The notes under the pieces were generated by a model that was not told where the DNA came from, made no database searches, and was given only the letters and a program-made list of their open reading frames with translations. The translations under genes were made by a program, and so were the position numbers. Below are positions 33,738 to 43,690 of a stretch of 64,000 bases of DNA, in pieces. How positions within the stretch are numbered: position 1 is the stretch's first letter; each line of letters starts with the position of its first letter. Source of the stretch: Chryseobacterium phocaeense (GTDB lineage: Bacteria; Bacteroidota; Bacteroidia; Flavobacteriales; Weeksellaceae); contig NZ_LT827014.1 of assembly GCF_900169075.1 (NCBI RefSeq), positions 372,001-436,000 on the forward strand, written 5' to 3'.

Positions 33738-35600
33738 TTAACGTCCTAAATAGACCAGTAAAACGTTAATATCAGCCGGTGAAACACCACTGATTCTGCC
33801 TGCCTGTGCAATGGTTTTTGGTCTTACATTGGACATTTTCTGTTTTGCTTCTGCTGACAGGCTAGAAAGGCTTTTATAATCAAAGTCTTCAGGAATTTTT
33901 ATATTTTCCAAACGGTTAAGCTTAGCTACATTTTCCTTTTCTTTTTCTATGTAACCTTTATATTTGATATTAATTTCTGCCTGTTCCCTTACTTCGTCAT
34001 CATATTTTGAAGAAAATTCTTTAATAGCTTTAATTTCATCAAGCTTTTCCAGGGTAATATTAGGTCTGGTAAGGAATTGGGCAGCTTTATATGCCTGATC
34101 TACAGGATTACTTTCGGATTTTTCCAGAATAGGATTGATGATGCCTGGTTTTAAAGAAGTTTCTCTTAAAAATTCTTCAAGTTCCTGACTCTTAGATAGT
34201 TTTGTTTCTACTTTTCTTAATCTGTCCTCTTTGGCAAGCCCTAAATCAAATGCTTTTTTCGTCAATCTGATATCTGCATTATCCTGTCTTAATAAAAGTC
34301 TGTATTCAGCGCGGGATGTGAACATTCTGTACGGTTCCTCAGTTCCTTTTGTGATAAGATCATCTATCAATACGCCAATATAAGCTTCATCCCTGTTCAG
34401 GATAAAATCTTCTTTTTCATGTACTTTATTGTGGGCGTTGATTCCTGCAATTAAACCCTGTCCTGCAGCTTCTTCATATCCTGTAGTCCCATTGATCTGG
34501 CCGGCAAAATATAAATTGTCAATTAGTTTTGTTTCTAAAGTATGTTTCAGCTGGGTAGGAGGGAAGTAGTCGTATTCAATAGCGTATCCCGGGCGGAAAA
34601 CTTTTACATTTTCAAACCCTGGAATCTGCTTCATTGCTTTGATCTGTACATCTTCAGGAAGTGAAGAGCTGAATCCGTTTACATAGATTTCCACAGTTTT
34701 CCATCCTTCCGGTTCTACGAAAAGCTGGTGTCTTGTTCTTTCTGCAAAACGATTGATTTTGTCTTCTATACTTGGGCAATATCTTGGTCCGAGACTTTGG
34801 ATCGTACCGTTGAACATTGGGCTTCTGTCAAAACCTTCACGTAGGATATCATGTACCGTTTCGTTAGTATATACAATGTGGCAGCTTAGCTGTTTTGTTA
34901 ATTTAGGAGTGTCCATATAGCTGAACTTTTGAGGATTTTCATCTCCTTTTTGTTCTTCCATTTTGGAATAATCCAGGCTTCTTCCATCCACTCGGGGAGG
35001 AGTACCTGTTTTCATTCTTCCGGCTTCAAACCCTAAACTTACCAATTGTTCTGTAATTCCGAATGCTCTTGGTTCACCCATTCTTCCTCCGCCCAATTGT
35101 TTATCACCTACGTGGATCAATCCATTTAAAAATGTTCCGTTGGTAAGAACTACGGATTTGGCTTTTATTTCAATTCCTAAAGAAGTAACCACTCCAGCAA
35201 CTTTATTGTTTTCTATAATAAGCTGTTTTACCATATCCTGAAAGAAATCAAGATTGGGAGTATTTTCTAATGCCAATCTCCACTCTTCTGCAAAAAGCAT
35301 TCTGTCATTTTGAGTTCTTGGAGACCACATGGCCGGGCCTTTTGAAAGGTTCAGCATTTTGAACTGAATCGCGGATTTATCTGCTACAATGCCAGAGTAT
35401 CCTCCCATAGCATCAATCTCTCTTACGATCTGTCCTTTTGCGATTCCTCCCATTGCCGGGTTGCAGCTCATCTGTCCGATGGTCTGCATATTCATTGTAA
35501 CAAGCAGGGTTTTTGAACCAAGGTTGGCTGCTGCAGCTGCAGCTTCACAACCTGCGTGTCCGGCACCTACTACGATTACGTCATATATTTCTGAAATCAT
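33738..35600 (-). CDS. mnmG: tRNA uridine-5-carboxymethylaminomethyl modification enzyme MnmG
   Basis: A 620-residue FAD-dependent MnmG (GidA) that, with MnmE, modifies U34 of certain tRNAs. VVGAGHAGCEAA (FAD loop), CNPAMGGIAKGQIVREIDAMGG, GGRMGEPRAFGITEQL and GQINGTTGYEEAAGQG are family marks, and the C-terminal helical MnmE-binding part is complete. mnmG lies next to the replication origin in many bacteria; here it is bracketed by two parS sites. Confidence 0.98.
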   Translation of the reverse strand: MISEIYDVIVVGAGHAGCEAAAAAANLGSKTLLVTMNMQTIGQMSCNPAMGGIAKGQIVREIDAMGGYSGIVADKSAIQFKMLNLSKGPAMWSPRTQNDRMLFAEEWRLALENTPNLDFFQDMVKQLIIENNKVAGVVTSLGIEIKAKSVVLTNGTFLNGLIHVGDKQLGGGRMGEPRAFGITEQLVSLGFEAGRMKTGTPPRVDGRSLDYSKMEEQKGDENPQKFSYMDTPKLTKQLSCHIVYTNETVHDILREGFDRSPMFNGTIQSLGPRYCPSIEDKINRFAERTRHQLFVEPEGWKTVEIYVNGFSSSLPEDVQIKAMKQIPGFENVKVFRPGYAIEYDYFPPTQLKHTLETKLIDNLYFAGQINGTTGYEEAAGQGLIAGINAHNKVHEKEDFILNRDEAYIGVLIDDLITKGTEEPYRMFTSRAEYRLLLRQDNADIRLTKKAFDLGLAKEDRLRKVETKLSKSQELEEFLRETSLKPGIINPILEKSESNPVDQAYKAAQFLTRPNITLEKLDEIKAIKEFSSKYDDEVREQAEINIKYKGYIEKEKENVAKLNRLENIKIPEDFDYKSLSSLSAEAKQKMSNVRPKTIAQAGRISGVSPADINVLLVYLGR

Positions 35601-35645
35601 TTTTCTATTGCTTATTTAAAGCTTTTATTTAACTTTTTCTATCAA

Positions 35646-35661
35646 TGTTTCACGTGAAACA
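35646..35661. promoter_or_regulatory. parS site
   Basis: A second perfect TGTTTCACGTGAAACA, 46 bp upstream of mnmG and identical in core to the site at 33714-33729. Confidence 0.85.
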
Positions 35662-35748
35662 TTTTTGAAGAATGCGCTCCAGATGAGTTGTTATTGTAGC
35701 TAGAATTGAATACTTTACGGATTAACCTTTAAGCGATTCTTCAATATA

Positions 35749-36168
35749 TTAAGGGTTTAGTTCCTTAAATTTAGCCAGGTATAAATCTTCCATTCTGCGC
35801 ATCTCTTTTTCTTCTTCCTCCGTCTTATCCTTGTATCCTGCGAGGTGAAGAATACCATGGGCAAGGACCCTTTTTAATTCTTCTTCGTAATCTCTGGATA
35901 GAGTAGAAGCATTGTCTGAAATTCGCTGCAAAGATACGAAAATCTCTCCGCTTATTGTTTTCCCTTTTACATAATCGAAAGTGATGATATCGGTATAGTA
36001 ATCATGCTGCAGATAATCCTGATTAATCTTTAGCAGATATTCATCATCGCAGAAAATATAATTGATTTCTCCTGTCTTTTTTCCTTCTGAAAGAATAATA
36101 TCTTCCAGCCATTTGGTGTAGTCTGTATTTACAGATTCCGGTAAGTTTTCGTAAAAAAATTGTATCAT
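35749..36168 (-). CDS. ybeY: endoribonuclease YbeY
   Basis: A 139-residue YbeY homologue for 16S rRNA 3'-end maturation and ribosome quality control. The zinc motif reads HGILHLAGYKDK; proteobacterial YbeY has a third His at the last position (GYDH), which is Lys here, as I recall is common in Bacteroidota. It follows the patatin gene with a 4-bp gap. Confidence 0.88.
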   Translation of the reverse strand: MIQFFYENLPESVNTDYTKWLEDIILSEGKKTGEINYIFCDDEYLLKINQDYLQHDYYTDIITFDYVKGKTISGEIFVSLQRISDNASTLSRDYEEELKRVLAHGILHLAGYKDKTEEEEKEMRRMEDLYLAKFKELNP

Positions 36169-36172
36169 TGTA

Positions 36173-38329
36173 TTAAAACCAGTGTCCTAAAATAACACTG
36201 AATATGCCTTTTTGATTGTTTTTAAGTGAATGGCTGAAATTGACCTTGATCTGTCCGAAAGGTGATTTGTAACCAGCTGTAAGTCCTACTGAGCTAAAAT
36301 TTACTTTAACTGCATCTTCGAAATTAATGTCATCCGAAAGATTGGCAAAACTAAAATTCCCGCTTATAAAGTAGTTTTTATTGAATTTAAACTGCAGATC
36401 ATTGGAAATTTGTACCACATTATTGGTATTAAGCTGGGCAAAATAGAAACCTCCGAAGCTTTTGAAATTAATTATATTCTGTTCAAAGATTCCGCCAAGC
36501 CTGTATCTGTAAAATTCAGGTAGATCATCACCAATGGTAATACCTCCATAAAGATTCAGACGGTAGGTAAATTGTTTGGATAGGGGAATGTTTAGCCTGA
36601 TATCAGCTTTTACCTGTATGATTCTCTTTTCAACCTCAGATTTCAAAAGATCAACTACTTTACCTTCAGCATTGATGAAAATGCCCCTGGTAGGGAAGTC
36701 TTTGTCGTTCTGGGTATCGCTCTTTAGGAAGACATAAGGATTGAGAAAACGCATAATCCTTTCATTTTGTCCATTGATTTCTGCTGCAAAATAATCGTGG
36801 CTGATCCCGCCGCCAATGGCAAATTTATCTTTCCAGACGGATTGTATAAAAGCTTCATTTCTGAACCATTCCCACTTATCTACTATATTATTGTCAATAT
36901 TTTTCAGATCGAAACTCATTCCAGAAGAATAAATTCCAAAGCCTGGAATATAACCGTTATCAATAAAATAATTCAGATAATATCTCGGTTTATCACCCAC
37001 TACCACATCAAGTGACAGGTTTGAGTTTTTGAATAAAAGACGTTTTCCGGAGTAATTAAGGAGAAGTCCTGTTTTAAATACTTCATCGTAATGCAGTCCG
37101 ACTTTTAAGAAATGGCGGGCTTCATCCTCAGTAACGTATAGCTTAAGATAGTTCGCATCATTGTCCGGAATAATATCGTAATTGATAAAGCGGTAATTGT
37201 TGGTGGCCACCAGCTTATCGATCTTTTTATTGATGCTTCCATACGTCTGCATGGAAGGAAGGCGAAGTCCCATTTTCCCCAGAACATAGTTTTTACCGTA
37301 AATACGGCCTCCATCCAGGGAAATGCTGTCAATCTTATATACATTGGAATATATTGGATTTACGCGCTCTCTAAGTCGGTCAAACGGCCTTTTTGGAAGC
37401 TGATCCAGAATCTTCGTGTATTTCATCCCTTCTGCATAGCCGCTGTCAAGAATTTTCTTTTTCTCATCGTAACTGGTTGCAGTCATGCCTTTCAGATTCG
37501 GTTTGATATTGATGTCCGTATATTTATACTGTCTCCTTGTATCTCTTTTAATACCGAAATCAATAACCTGATTGAGAATCGAAATAATATTGCTTAAATC
37601 CTCTCTTTTTGATAAATCCTGGTTAAGGTCCACTCCGATAACTATATCGATTCCTTTGTCCTTTAATGGCTTTGAAGGGTAGTTCACCGTCATCGCTCCG
37701 TCTATATAAATGCTGTCGCCAATTTTTACGGGGTCCATCAGGGAAGGAAAGGCGGAACTCGCCATAATAGACTGTACAAGATCCCCTTTTTCAAAAATTT
37801 CCATATTACCGCTTTCCAGATTGGTAGCCACACACATAAATGGAATGGGAAGCTTCGAGAAATCATCAATATTGGAAACATTTTTAAAAAGTTCCTTCAG
37901 GAGATATACATTTCTCTGGCCTGAGCTTATAGAAGAGGGAAGGGAGATCTTTCCGTTTTTAAGAGGAATTGATAAAAGATATTTATCTACGGATTTATTA
38001 AAGAAAGAGGATTCCTGCCTGGATTTCGGATCCATAATCAGAGAATAGAAATCCGTATCCATGACGATCTTTTCTATTTCTTTCCCCGAATATCCGGAAG
38101 CATACAGTCCGCCTACGATGGCACCCATGCTGGTTCCGGCAATATAATCGACTTTTACTCCGAGGGAATCCAATACTTTCAGTACTCCGACATGTGAAAA
38201 ACCTTTGGCGCCGCCACCCGCAAGTGAAAGACCTATTCTGGGATTTTTTGGTATGACGAGATCCTTTTTCACCTGGGAATGGATCATCATAAGCTGGAAT
38301 ACGAAGAGAAGGATCAGGAGTTTTCTCAT
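36173..38329 (-). CDS. patatin-like phospholipase fused to an Omp85-type barrel
   Basis: A 718-residue exported protein: signal peptide (MRKLLILLFVFQLMMIHSQ), patatin domain at about 30-330 with the oxyanion loop GGGAKGFSHVG, nucleophile motif GTSMGAIVGG and catalytic Asp in IDGAMTVN, a POTRA-like segment (about 340-420), then a beta-barrel domain of Omp85/surface-antigen type at 420-718. The architecture matches PlpD-like type Vd autotransporters, which release or display a phospholipase. It starts 2 bp after the murF-alr gene. Confidence 0.9.
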   Translation of the reverse strand: MRKLLILLFVFQLMMIHSQVKKDLVIPKNPRIGLSLAGGGAKGFSHVGVLKVLDSLGVKVDYIAGTSMGAIVGGLYASGYSGKEIEKIVMDTDFYSLIMDPKSRQESSFFNKSVDKYLLSIPLKNGKISLPSSISSGQRNVYLLKELFKNVSNIDDFSKLPIPFMCVATNLESGNMEIFEKGDLVQSIMASSAFPSLMDPVKIGDSIYIDGAMTVNYPSKPLKDKGIDIVIGVDLNQDLSKREDLSNIISILNQVIDFGIKRDTRRQYKYTDINIKPNLKGMTATSYDEKKKILDSGYAEGMKYTKILDQLPKRPFDRLRERVNPIYSNVYKIDSISLDGGRIYGKNYVLGKMGLRLPSMQTYGSINKKIDKLVATNNYRFINYDIIPDNDANYLKLYVTEDEARHFLKVGLHYDEVFKTGLLLNYSGKRLLFKNSNLSLDVVVGDKPRYYLNYFIDNGYIPGFGIYSSGMSFDLKNIDNNIVDKWEWFRNEAFIQSVWKDKFAIGGGISHDYFAAEINGQNERIMRFLNPYVFLKSDTQNDKDFPTRGIFINAEGKVVDLLKSEVEKRIIQVKADIRLNIPLSKQFTYRLNLYGGITIGDDLPEFYRYRLGGIFEQNIINFKSFGGFYFAQLNTNNVVQISNDLQFKFNKNYFISGNFSFANLSDDINFEDAVKVNFSSVGLTAGYKSPFGQIKVNFSHSLKNNQKGIFSVILGHWF

Positions 38330-38331
38330 AG

Positions 38332-40779
38332 CTAGTCTTTTATATAAATCCGTTTCACCCGGGGCGAAATGGAGGTTAACACTTCATAGGTTATTGTTTT
38401 GCAGTAGTCTGCGAATTCTTTTAAACTTGGTTTGGCATTAAAAACGGTGACGGTATCACCTTCCTTTACATTCGGGATCTGGTCTACATTGATCATCATC
38501 ATATCCATACAGATATTTCCTACAATGGGTGCTAATGTTTTGTTAATGCCTACATTTCCCACCTGATTCCCGATCAGTCTTGGAATGCCGTCCGCATAAC
38601 CAACCGGGATGGTAGCTATTTTGGCAGCATGATCCGGTTTATATTTTCTGCTGTAGCCTACGGATTCCCCGGTAGCCACCGTTGAGATCTGTGAAATTAC
38701 GGTTTTAAAACTGACTACAGACTGTAATTGTTTCTGTATTTCACTGTTTGGTGATTCTCCAAGCATTCCGATCCCGATTCTTACCATATCATACTGATGT
38801 GCGGTATAGCTTGTAATTCCGGAAGAATTAAGAATATGACGCAGGGGAGTGTAACCTAGTTTTTCAATCAGATAACCAGAATTTTTTTCAAAAATTTCAA
38901 GCTGTTTCATTGTAAATTCTCTTTCTTCAGGTACGTCAGAAGAAGATAGATGGCTGAACAGGCTCTGAACCTTTAAATTTTTCACGCTTAATGTTTCGCT
39001 GAGCTGATCCAGTTCAAAATCCTTAAAACCAAGACGGTGCATGCCGGTCTCAAGCTTAATGTGGATAGGATATTTTTTGTCATTTCCGGATTTCTGCAAT
39101 GCCTCATAAAATAAGTCCAAAACCCTGAAACTGTAAATCTCAGGCTCCAGATTGTATTCTATAATCGTTTCGTAGCTGTGTTGCTCAGGATTCATCACAA
39201 CAATAGGTGTAGTGATTCCTTTTTTTCTTAGTTCTACACCCTCATCTGCATAGGCAACTCCCAGATAATCAATATGATGATGCTGTAAGAATTCGGAAAC
39301 TTCGTAACTGCCTAGTCCATAAGCGTTTGCTTTCACCATGGCCATCATTTTCGTTTCCGGTTTAAGCAGAGATTTATGATAGTCGATATTGTGAAGTATG
39401 GCATTCAGATTCACTTCCAGAACCGTATCATGCTTTCTGAGCTCAAGAATATCTTTAAGCCTTTCAATCTCAAATTTCCTGGCTCCCTTGAGCAGGATAA
39501 TCTGGTTTTCCAGTTCCGTAATATGCTTGCTTTCAATTAATTCCTGAGTGCTGACGAAAGTAGAGGTTTTAGCTTTAAATAATTCACTGAATTTTGATAT
39601 TTCATCACCGATCAGGAATACAGAATCAAATTTCTGGTCATTCACCAACTCGGAAACTTCTTCGTAAAGCTCCTGCGAATTGGTATTCACCCCAACGATA
39701 TCGGTTAATACTAGGGACTTTTTAGATTTCTTATATTCATTCAGGAACTGCAGGGCAGTTTTAAGAGAATCAAGATCCAGATTAAAGGAATCATTGATGA
39801 TGATATTATTTTTTATTCCTTCAATGGCTTCCAGCCGCATTTCCACAGCTTTCAGGGAATTGATCTTTTCGATGATCTTCTGATTGTCAATATTCAGTTT
39901 CTTCAGGACTGTGATCAATGCCAGAGCATTGGTTAATGTAGCTTCATCCCTCTGGTGAACAGGAAAAGAAATTTCTTCATCAAAATAAACAACCGTGATG
40001 TTTTCATCCCTGGAAATATTTTCTTTGATGAAGACCTGGTTTGTCTTTTTAAAACCGTAGGAAATTAATTTTTTACCTGAATAGAGTTCACCTATCTTTT
40101 TATCAACCAAAGCATTGTCACCATTGTAAATAATGGTTTCAGAATGCTTAAAAAGTTTTATTTTTTCGTCGATCAATGCTTCTTCAGATTCAAAATTTGC
40201 CGCGTGGGCGTTCCCGATGTGGGTCAGCAGACCGATCCGGGGATGGAACATATGTTCCAGTTTCTCCATTTCGTCCGGCTGTGAAATTCCTACTTCGAAA
40301 ATTCCAAGCTCATGGGAGTTGTTGATCTGGAGCAGAGAAAGGGGAAGGCCTATTTGGGAATTAAAGCTCTTGGGACTTTTTACAGTCGGAAATTCGTTCC
40401 ACAGGCACTGATACAGCCATTCCTTTAAAATGGTTTTTCCGTTGCTTCCCGTAATTCCGATAGAGTTAAGGTGAGAATTTTCGAAATGATATTTCGCCAG
40501 TTTCTGAAGAAATTCAACAGAATTTTCAACGATGATCCAGGTTACATGCTCAAACTGCGCATGCTTGTGTTCCGAAATGATCACGCTGATACCGCGGTCC
40601 ACTGCAGATTCAATGAATTTTTCACCGGAATTCTTATGCGTATTGATCGCTATAAATGCCGTATTTTTCGTTGAATAAATAATTCTGCTATCAAACGCTA
40701 TATTTCTGATCAACAGATCATTGTCACCCATGATTTTTGCACCGGTGATCTCTGCAATTTGTTGTACTGTATAATTCAT
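38332..40779 (-). CDS. bifunctional MurF ligase / alanine racemase fusion
   Basis: An 815-residue fusion. The N-terminal half is a MurF-type UDP-MurNAc-tripeptide D-Ala-D-Ala ligase (ITGSNGKTILKEWL as the P-loop region near 112-125). The C-terminal half from about residue 455 is a PLP-dependent alanine racemase (EVNLNAILHNIDYH, MVKANAYGLGSYEV with the PLP lysine, and GIGMLGESP). Together they make and add D-Ala-D-Ala's building block and the dipeptide to the peptidoglycan precursor. Such fusions are known in Bacteroidota. Some MurF positions are less conserved than in stand-alone enzymes, so MurF activity may depend on a separate copy. Confidence 0.9.
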   Translation of the reverse strand: MNYTVQQIAEITGAKIMGDNDLLIRNIAFDSRIIYSTKNTAFIAINTHKNSGEKFIESAVDRGISVIISEHKHAQFEHVTWIIVENSVEFLQKLAKYHFENSHLNSIGITGSNGKTILKEWLYQCLWNEFPTVKSPKSFNSQIGLPLSLLQINNSHELGIFEVGISQPDEMEKLEHMFHPRIGLLTHIGNAHAANFESEEALIDEKIKLFKHSETIIYNGDNALVDKKIGELYSGKKLISYGFKKTNQVFIKENISRDENITVVYFDEEISFPVHQRDEATLTNALALITVLKKLNIDNQKIIEKINSLKAVEMRLEAIEGIKNNIIINDSFNLDLDSLKTALQFLNEYKKSKKSLVLTDIVGVNTNSQELYEEVSELVNDQKFDSVFLIGDEISKFSELFKAKTSTFVSTQELIESKHITELENQIILLKGARKFEIERLKDILELRKHDTVLEVNLNAILHNIDYHKSLLKPETKMMAMVKANAYGLGSYEVSEFLQHHHIDYLGVAYADEGVELRKKGITTPIVVMNPEQHSYETIIEYNLEPEIYSFRVLDLFYEALQKSGNDKKYPIHIKLETGMHRLGFKDFELDQLSETLSVKNLKVQSLFSHLSSSDVPEEREFTMKQLEIFEKNSGYLIEKLGYTPLRHILNSSGITSYTAHQYDMVRIGIGMLGESPNSEIQKQLQSVVSFKTVISQISTVATGESVGYSRKYKPDHAAKIATIPVGYADGIPRLIGNQVGNVGINKTLAPIVGNICMDMMMINVDQIPNVKEGDTVTVFNAKPSLKEFADYCKTITYEVLTSISPRVKRIYIKD

Positions 40780-40813
40780 TAATTCCTCCTTCTTTATTTT
40801 TGAATAGATGTCC

Positions 40814-40850
40814 GTTTTGGCATTTTGCAGTTTTGCCTTTTGGCTATTAA
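40814..40850. repeat. dispersed GGCAAAATTGC-type intergenic repeat, inverted copy
   Basis: TTTTGGCATTTTGCAGTTTT, then GCCTTTTGGCTATT, between murF-alr and tdk. Confidence 0.55.
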
Positions 40851-40862
40851 CAAGGGTTCTTC

Positions 40863-41453
40863 CTATTTTTTCTTCTTTAAAAGCACTTCGTCAATAAAAA
40901 CACGGCGGCTTACCGCTTCATAGCTTTCTGTTTCACCCAGCTCTACCAGGTTATTTCCCTGAGAAATTCTCATGGAGTAGTTGGCCAGATTACCCGTTCT
41001 CTTGCAAATAGCATGCACTTTTGTTACGTATTCTGCAGTAGCCATCAGATTGGGCATGGGCCCGAAAGGACGTCCCAGAAAATCCATATCAAGACCGGCC
41101 ACCACCACTCTTACGCCGCTATTGGCGAGCTGGTTGGCAATATCAACAATGCTTTCATCAAAAAACTGGGCTTCATCTATTCCCACCACATCACAGTTAG
41201 AAGCCAGCAGAAGGATTTCATTGGGATTATCTACTGCTGTACTGCGGATTTTGTTCTGATTATGAGAAACCACGTCCTCTTCAGAATATCGTGTATCCAG
41301 TCTCGGTTTAAAAATTTCCACGTTCTGTCCCGCCATTTCCGCTCTGCGCAATCTTCGGATCAGTTCCTCGGTTTTTCCCGAAAACATAGAGCCACAAATA
41401 ACTTCCATCCAACCACTTTGTTTGGAATGATTAATTGTATTTTCTAAAAACAT
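40863..41453 (-). CDS. tdk: thymidine kinase
   Basis: A 196-residue type II thymidine kinase. The P-loop is GSMFSGKTEELIRRLRRAE; FKPRLDTRYSEEDVVSH and VVGIDEAQFFDE are the dTTP/thymidine lid and Walker-B-like motifs; VVAGLDMDFLGRPF follows. The zinc ribbon region contains a single HAICKRTG, with fewer cysteines than usual in the vertebrate type. It phosphorylates thymidine in the salvage pathway. Confidence 0.96.
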   Translation of the reverse strand: MFLENTINHSKQSGWMEVICGSMFSGKTEELIRRLRRAEMAGQNVEIFKPRLDTRYSEEDVVSHNQNKIRSTAVDNPNEILLLASNCDVVGIDEAQFFDESIVDIANQLANSGVRVVVAGLDMDFLGRPFGPMPNLMATAEYVTKVHAICKRTGNLANYSMRISQGNNLVELGETESYEAVSRRVFIDEVLLKKKK

Positions 41454-41514
41454 TTGTTAAATTAGCCGTATATTTTTAAGATCAAAAGTAAGCAATTTTA
41501 ATAAGATTCTTATT

Positions 41515-43008
41515 ATGCAGAACATCCAAGATTTAAAGGAAAAAATTTTTTTTGAATCCAAAAATATCATCGATATTTTGGAGAAAATAAACAATGTAGA
41601 CGAATTACTTTCCAAGCAGGATCTTGTAGATGAGCTTGCCAACAGGATCTCTTTTTTGAGGCTTTTGGAGAAAAATATAGAGTATTTTGTAACGGATCAT
41701 CCACAGCAGAACTCAGAAAACCAGCTGAGTTCCCTGAATTCTGATGATGTACATGAGTCTCATCATGAGGTAACGGAAGAAGAAGCTATTTTCAATAATG
41801 AGTTCAATGAAATTGACGAAAACGAAGGTGAAAATTTTGCTGCCGGATCATTAGATGAAGATGAAAAATTCAACCATCAGGTGGAAGAAATCATGGAAAA
41901 TGAACTTCACGAAAGCATGATCAACTTTGCTGAAGAAAACTATGGTTCTGATCAGGATAAAAGTGTTCAGGCACAGGCATTGGATAATGTTACGGAAGAA
42001 GAGGTAGTTTTCAACAACCAGCTGAATGAAATTGATGAAACTGAATCTTTCAATCCTGATGAAAAAGTATTCAGTTTTGTTGATGAAGAAAGGATTCTTG
42101 CAGATGCCAAACCGGATAATGATGAAGATCTCAATGAAGATTTATTCATCAGCGAGGTTACTGAAGAAGAGGCCGTTTTTAACAATCAACTCAATGAAAT
42201 TGACGAAGATGTAGAAAATGTTTCACATGAAACAACTGCTTTACATGATTCCGAAAAAGATACACAAAACCATACCAATAAAGACCAGACAGAAAGAATT
42301 CCAAGTATTTTCGATACCGAGATGCTGGAAGATGAAATCCTGATCGAGGAAAACGAAGAGCAGTTCGTAGTATCCAGTGCTGCGGTGGAGCAGGGAGAAA
42401 TGCTTACCGAAACCTCTAATGTAGAAAATATTCTGAGCGAAATAAAGCATGATTTTCCTTCCGAGGAAAAAGAAGAAACCATTCTTGCGGAAATACACGA
42501 CAGAAGAAAAATCGTTGAAATAGACAAACCACTTCCTGAAACCGAAAAAGAAAAGCCGGCTTCTGACGAAAGCTTTGAAGATCTGGATGCCTATCAGCAG
42601 GAGAAAAAAATAAAACTGGCCAACATTAAAGGATTGAAAGCGGTGCAAACTCTTTTTGATGATGACCCTCTGGAAAGGGAAATCCCAAAAGAAAAACCGG
42701 CTCCGGAAATAGAAGTAAAAGAGGAGACCGGAAGTATTCTGAAAACAAATATCCCTACCAATTTTATGGAGGCAGATAAAGTAAAACCGCAATTCAGGCT
42801 GGATCTCAATGACAGGATAGCGTTTTCCAAAATGCTTTTTGGCGGCAGCCAGTCGGATCTCAACGAAACTGTTTCCCGTTTGAATGAATTCAGAAACCTG
42901 GAAGAAGCAAAAGAATATCTCAGCGATCTGTATTATGAAAGAAAGTGGAGTAAAGTAGATGAATATGCCCAGAGACTCTGGATATTGGTAGAAAATAAAT
43001 TCTTATAA
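41515..43008 (+). CDS. acidic repeat protein, unknown function
   Basis: A 497-residue, very acidic cytoplasmic protein with no signal. It has three near-identical 18-residue repeats at 85-102, 158-175 and 214-231 (the pattern is xVTEEExxFNNxxNEIDE), and a partial one near 113-128. The C-terminal 90 residues (KVKPQFRLDLNDRIAFSKMLF, GGSQSDLNETVSRLNEFR) look globular and more conserved-like, and the last segment contains YYERKWSKVDEYAQRLW. I recognise no family. It is 2 bp from rsmI and probably shares its mRNA. A parS-like sequence lies inside it at 42219-42234. Confidence 0.75.
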   Translation: MQNIQDLKEKIFFESKNIIDILEKINNVDELLSKQDLVDELANRISFLRLLEKNIEYFVTDHPQQNSENQLSSLNSDDVHESHHEVTEEEAIFNNEFNEIDENEGENFAAGSLDEDEKFNHQVEEIMENELHESMINFAEENYGSDQDKSVQAQALDNVTEEEVVFNNQLNEIDETESFNPDEKVFSFVDEERILADAKPDNDEDLNEDLFISEVTEEEAVFNNQLNEIDEDVENVSHETTALHDSEKDTQNHTNKDQTERIPSIFDTEMLEDEILIEENEEQFVVSSAAVEQGEMLTETSNVENILSEIKHDFPSEEKEETILAEIHDRRKIVEIDKPLPETEKEKPASDESFEDLDAYQQEKKIKLANIKGLKAVQTLFDDDPLEREIPKEKPAPEIEVKEETGSILKTNIPTNFMEADKVKPQFRLDLNDRIAFSKMLFGGSQSDLNETVSRLNEFRNLEEAKEYLSDLYYERKWSKVDEYAQRLWILVENKFL

Positions 43009-43010
43009 TT

Positions 43011-43685
43011 TTGAGCGGAATCTTATATTTTGTTCCCACACCCGTCGGGAACTTAGAAGACATGACCTTCAGGGCAATAAAAACCCTAAAGGAAGTTGAT
43101 TATATTTTATGCGAAGACACAAGGACTTCCGGAATACTTTTAAAGCATTACGAGATCTCAAAACCTTTAAAATCATATCATCTTCATAATGAACACCAGG
43201 CCACTGAAAAAGTGATCGCTGATCTTAAAAACGGGCAGAATATTGCCATCATTACAGATGCAGGAACTCCGGGAATTTCAGATCCGGGGTATCTTTTAGC
43301 AAAAGCAGGAGCAGACCATCATATTGAAATGATCTGCCTTCCGGGAGCAACAGCTCTGATTCCGGCGCTTGTGGTTTCCGGTCTTCCCAACAATGAATTC
43401 CTGTTTGCAGGCTTCCTTCCGCAGAAAAAAGGAAGACAAACCAGGCTGAAACAGCTGGCAGAAGAGAAAAAAACCATTGTTTTATACGAAAGCCCGCATA
43501 AGATCAATACCACTCTGGAGCAGATCAGGGAATTCTTCGGTGAAGAAACCAAAGCCAGCCTAAGCAGGGAAATTTCTAAAAAATTCGAAGAAACCAAACG
43601 GGGAACGATCAGTGAATTAATTGAATTTTCCAAAAGTAAAACTTTAAAAGGCGAGATTGTTCTGATCGTAAATAATTCCATTTAA
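43011..43685 (+). CDS. rsmI: 16S rRNA 2'-O-methyltransferase RsmI
   Basis: A 224-residue SAM-dependent methyltransferase modifying C1402 of 16S rRNA. LYFVPTPVGNLEDMTFRA and DAGTPGISDPG are signature motifs. The start codon is TTG (43011): it puts the conserved LYFVPTPVGN at residue 5 as in homologues. The gene begins 2 bp after the acidic repeat gene. Confidence 0.95.
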   Translation: MSGILYFVPTPVGNLEDMTFRAIKTLKEVDYILCEDTRTSGILLKHYEISKPLKSYHLHNEHQATEKVIADLKNGQNIAIITDAGTPGISDPGYLLAKAGADHHIEMICLPGATALIPALVVSGLPNNEFLFAGFLPQKKGRQTRLKQLAEEKKTIVLYESPHKINTTLEQIREFFGEETKASLSREISKKFEETKRGTISELIEFSKSKTLKGEIVLIVNNSI

Positions 43686-43690
43686 ATTCA

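Noticed and set aside
42100..42300. An alternative coding frame on the minus strand through the acidic repeat gene
   Set aside because: It mirrors the GAA/GAT-rich codons as Ser/Phe-rich sequence; the plus-strand frame has the better protein-like organisation and is close to rsmI.
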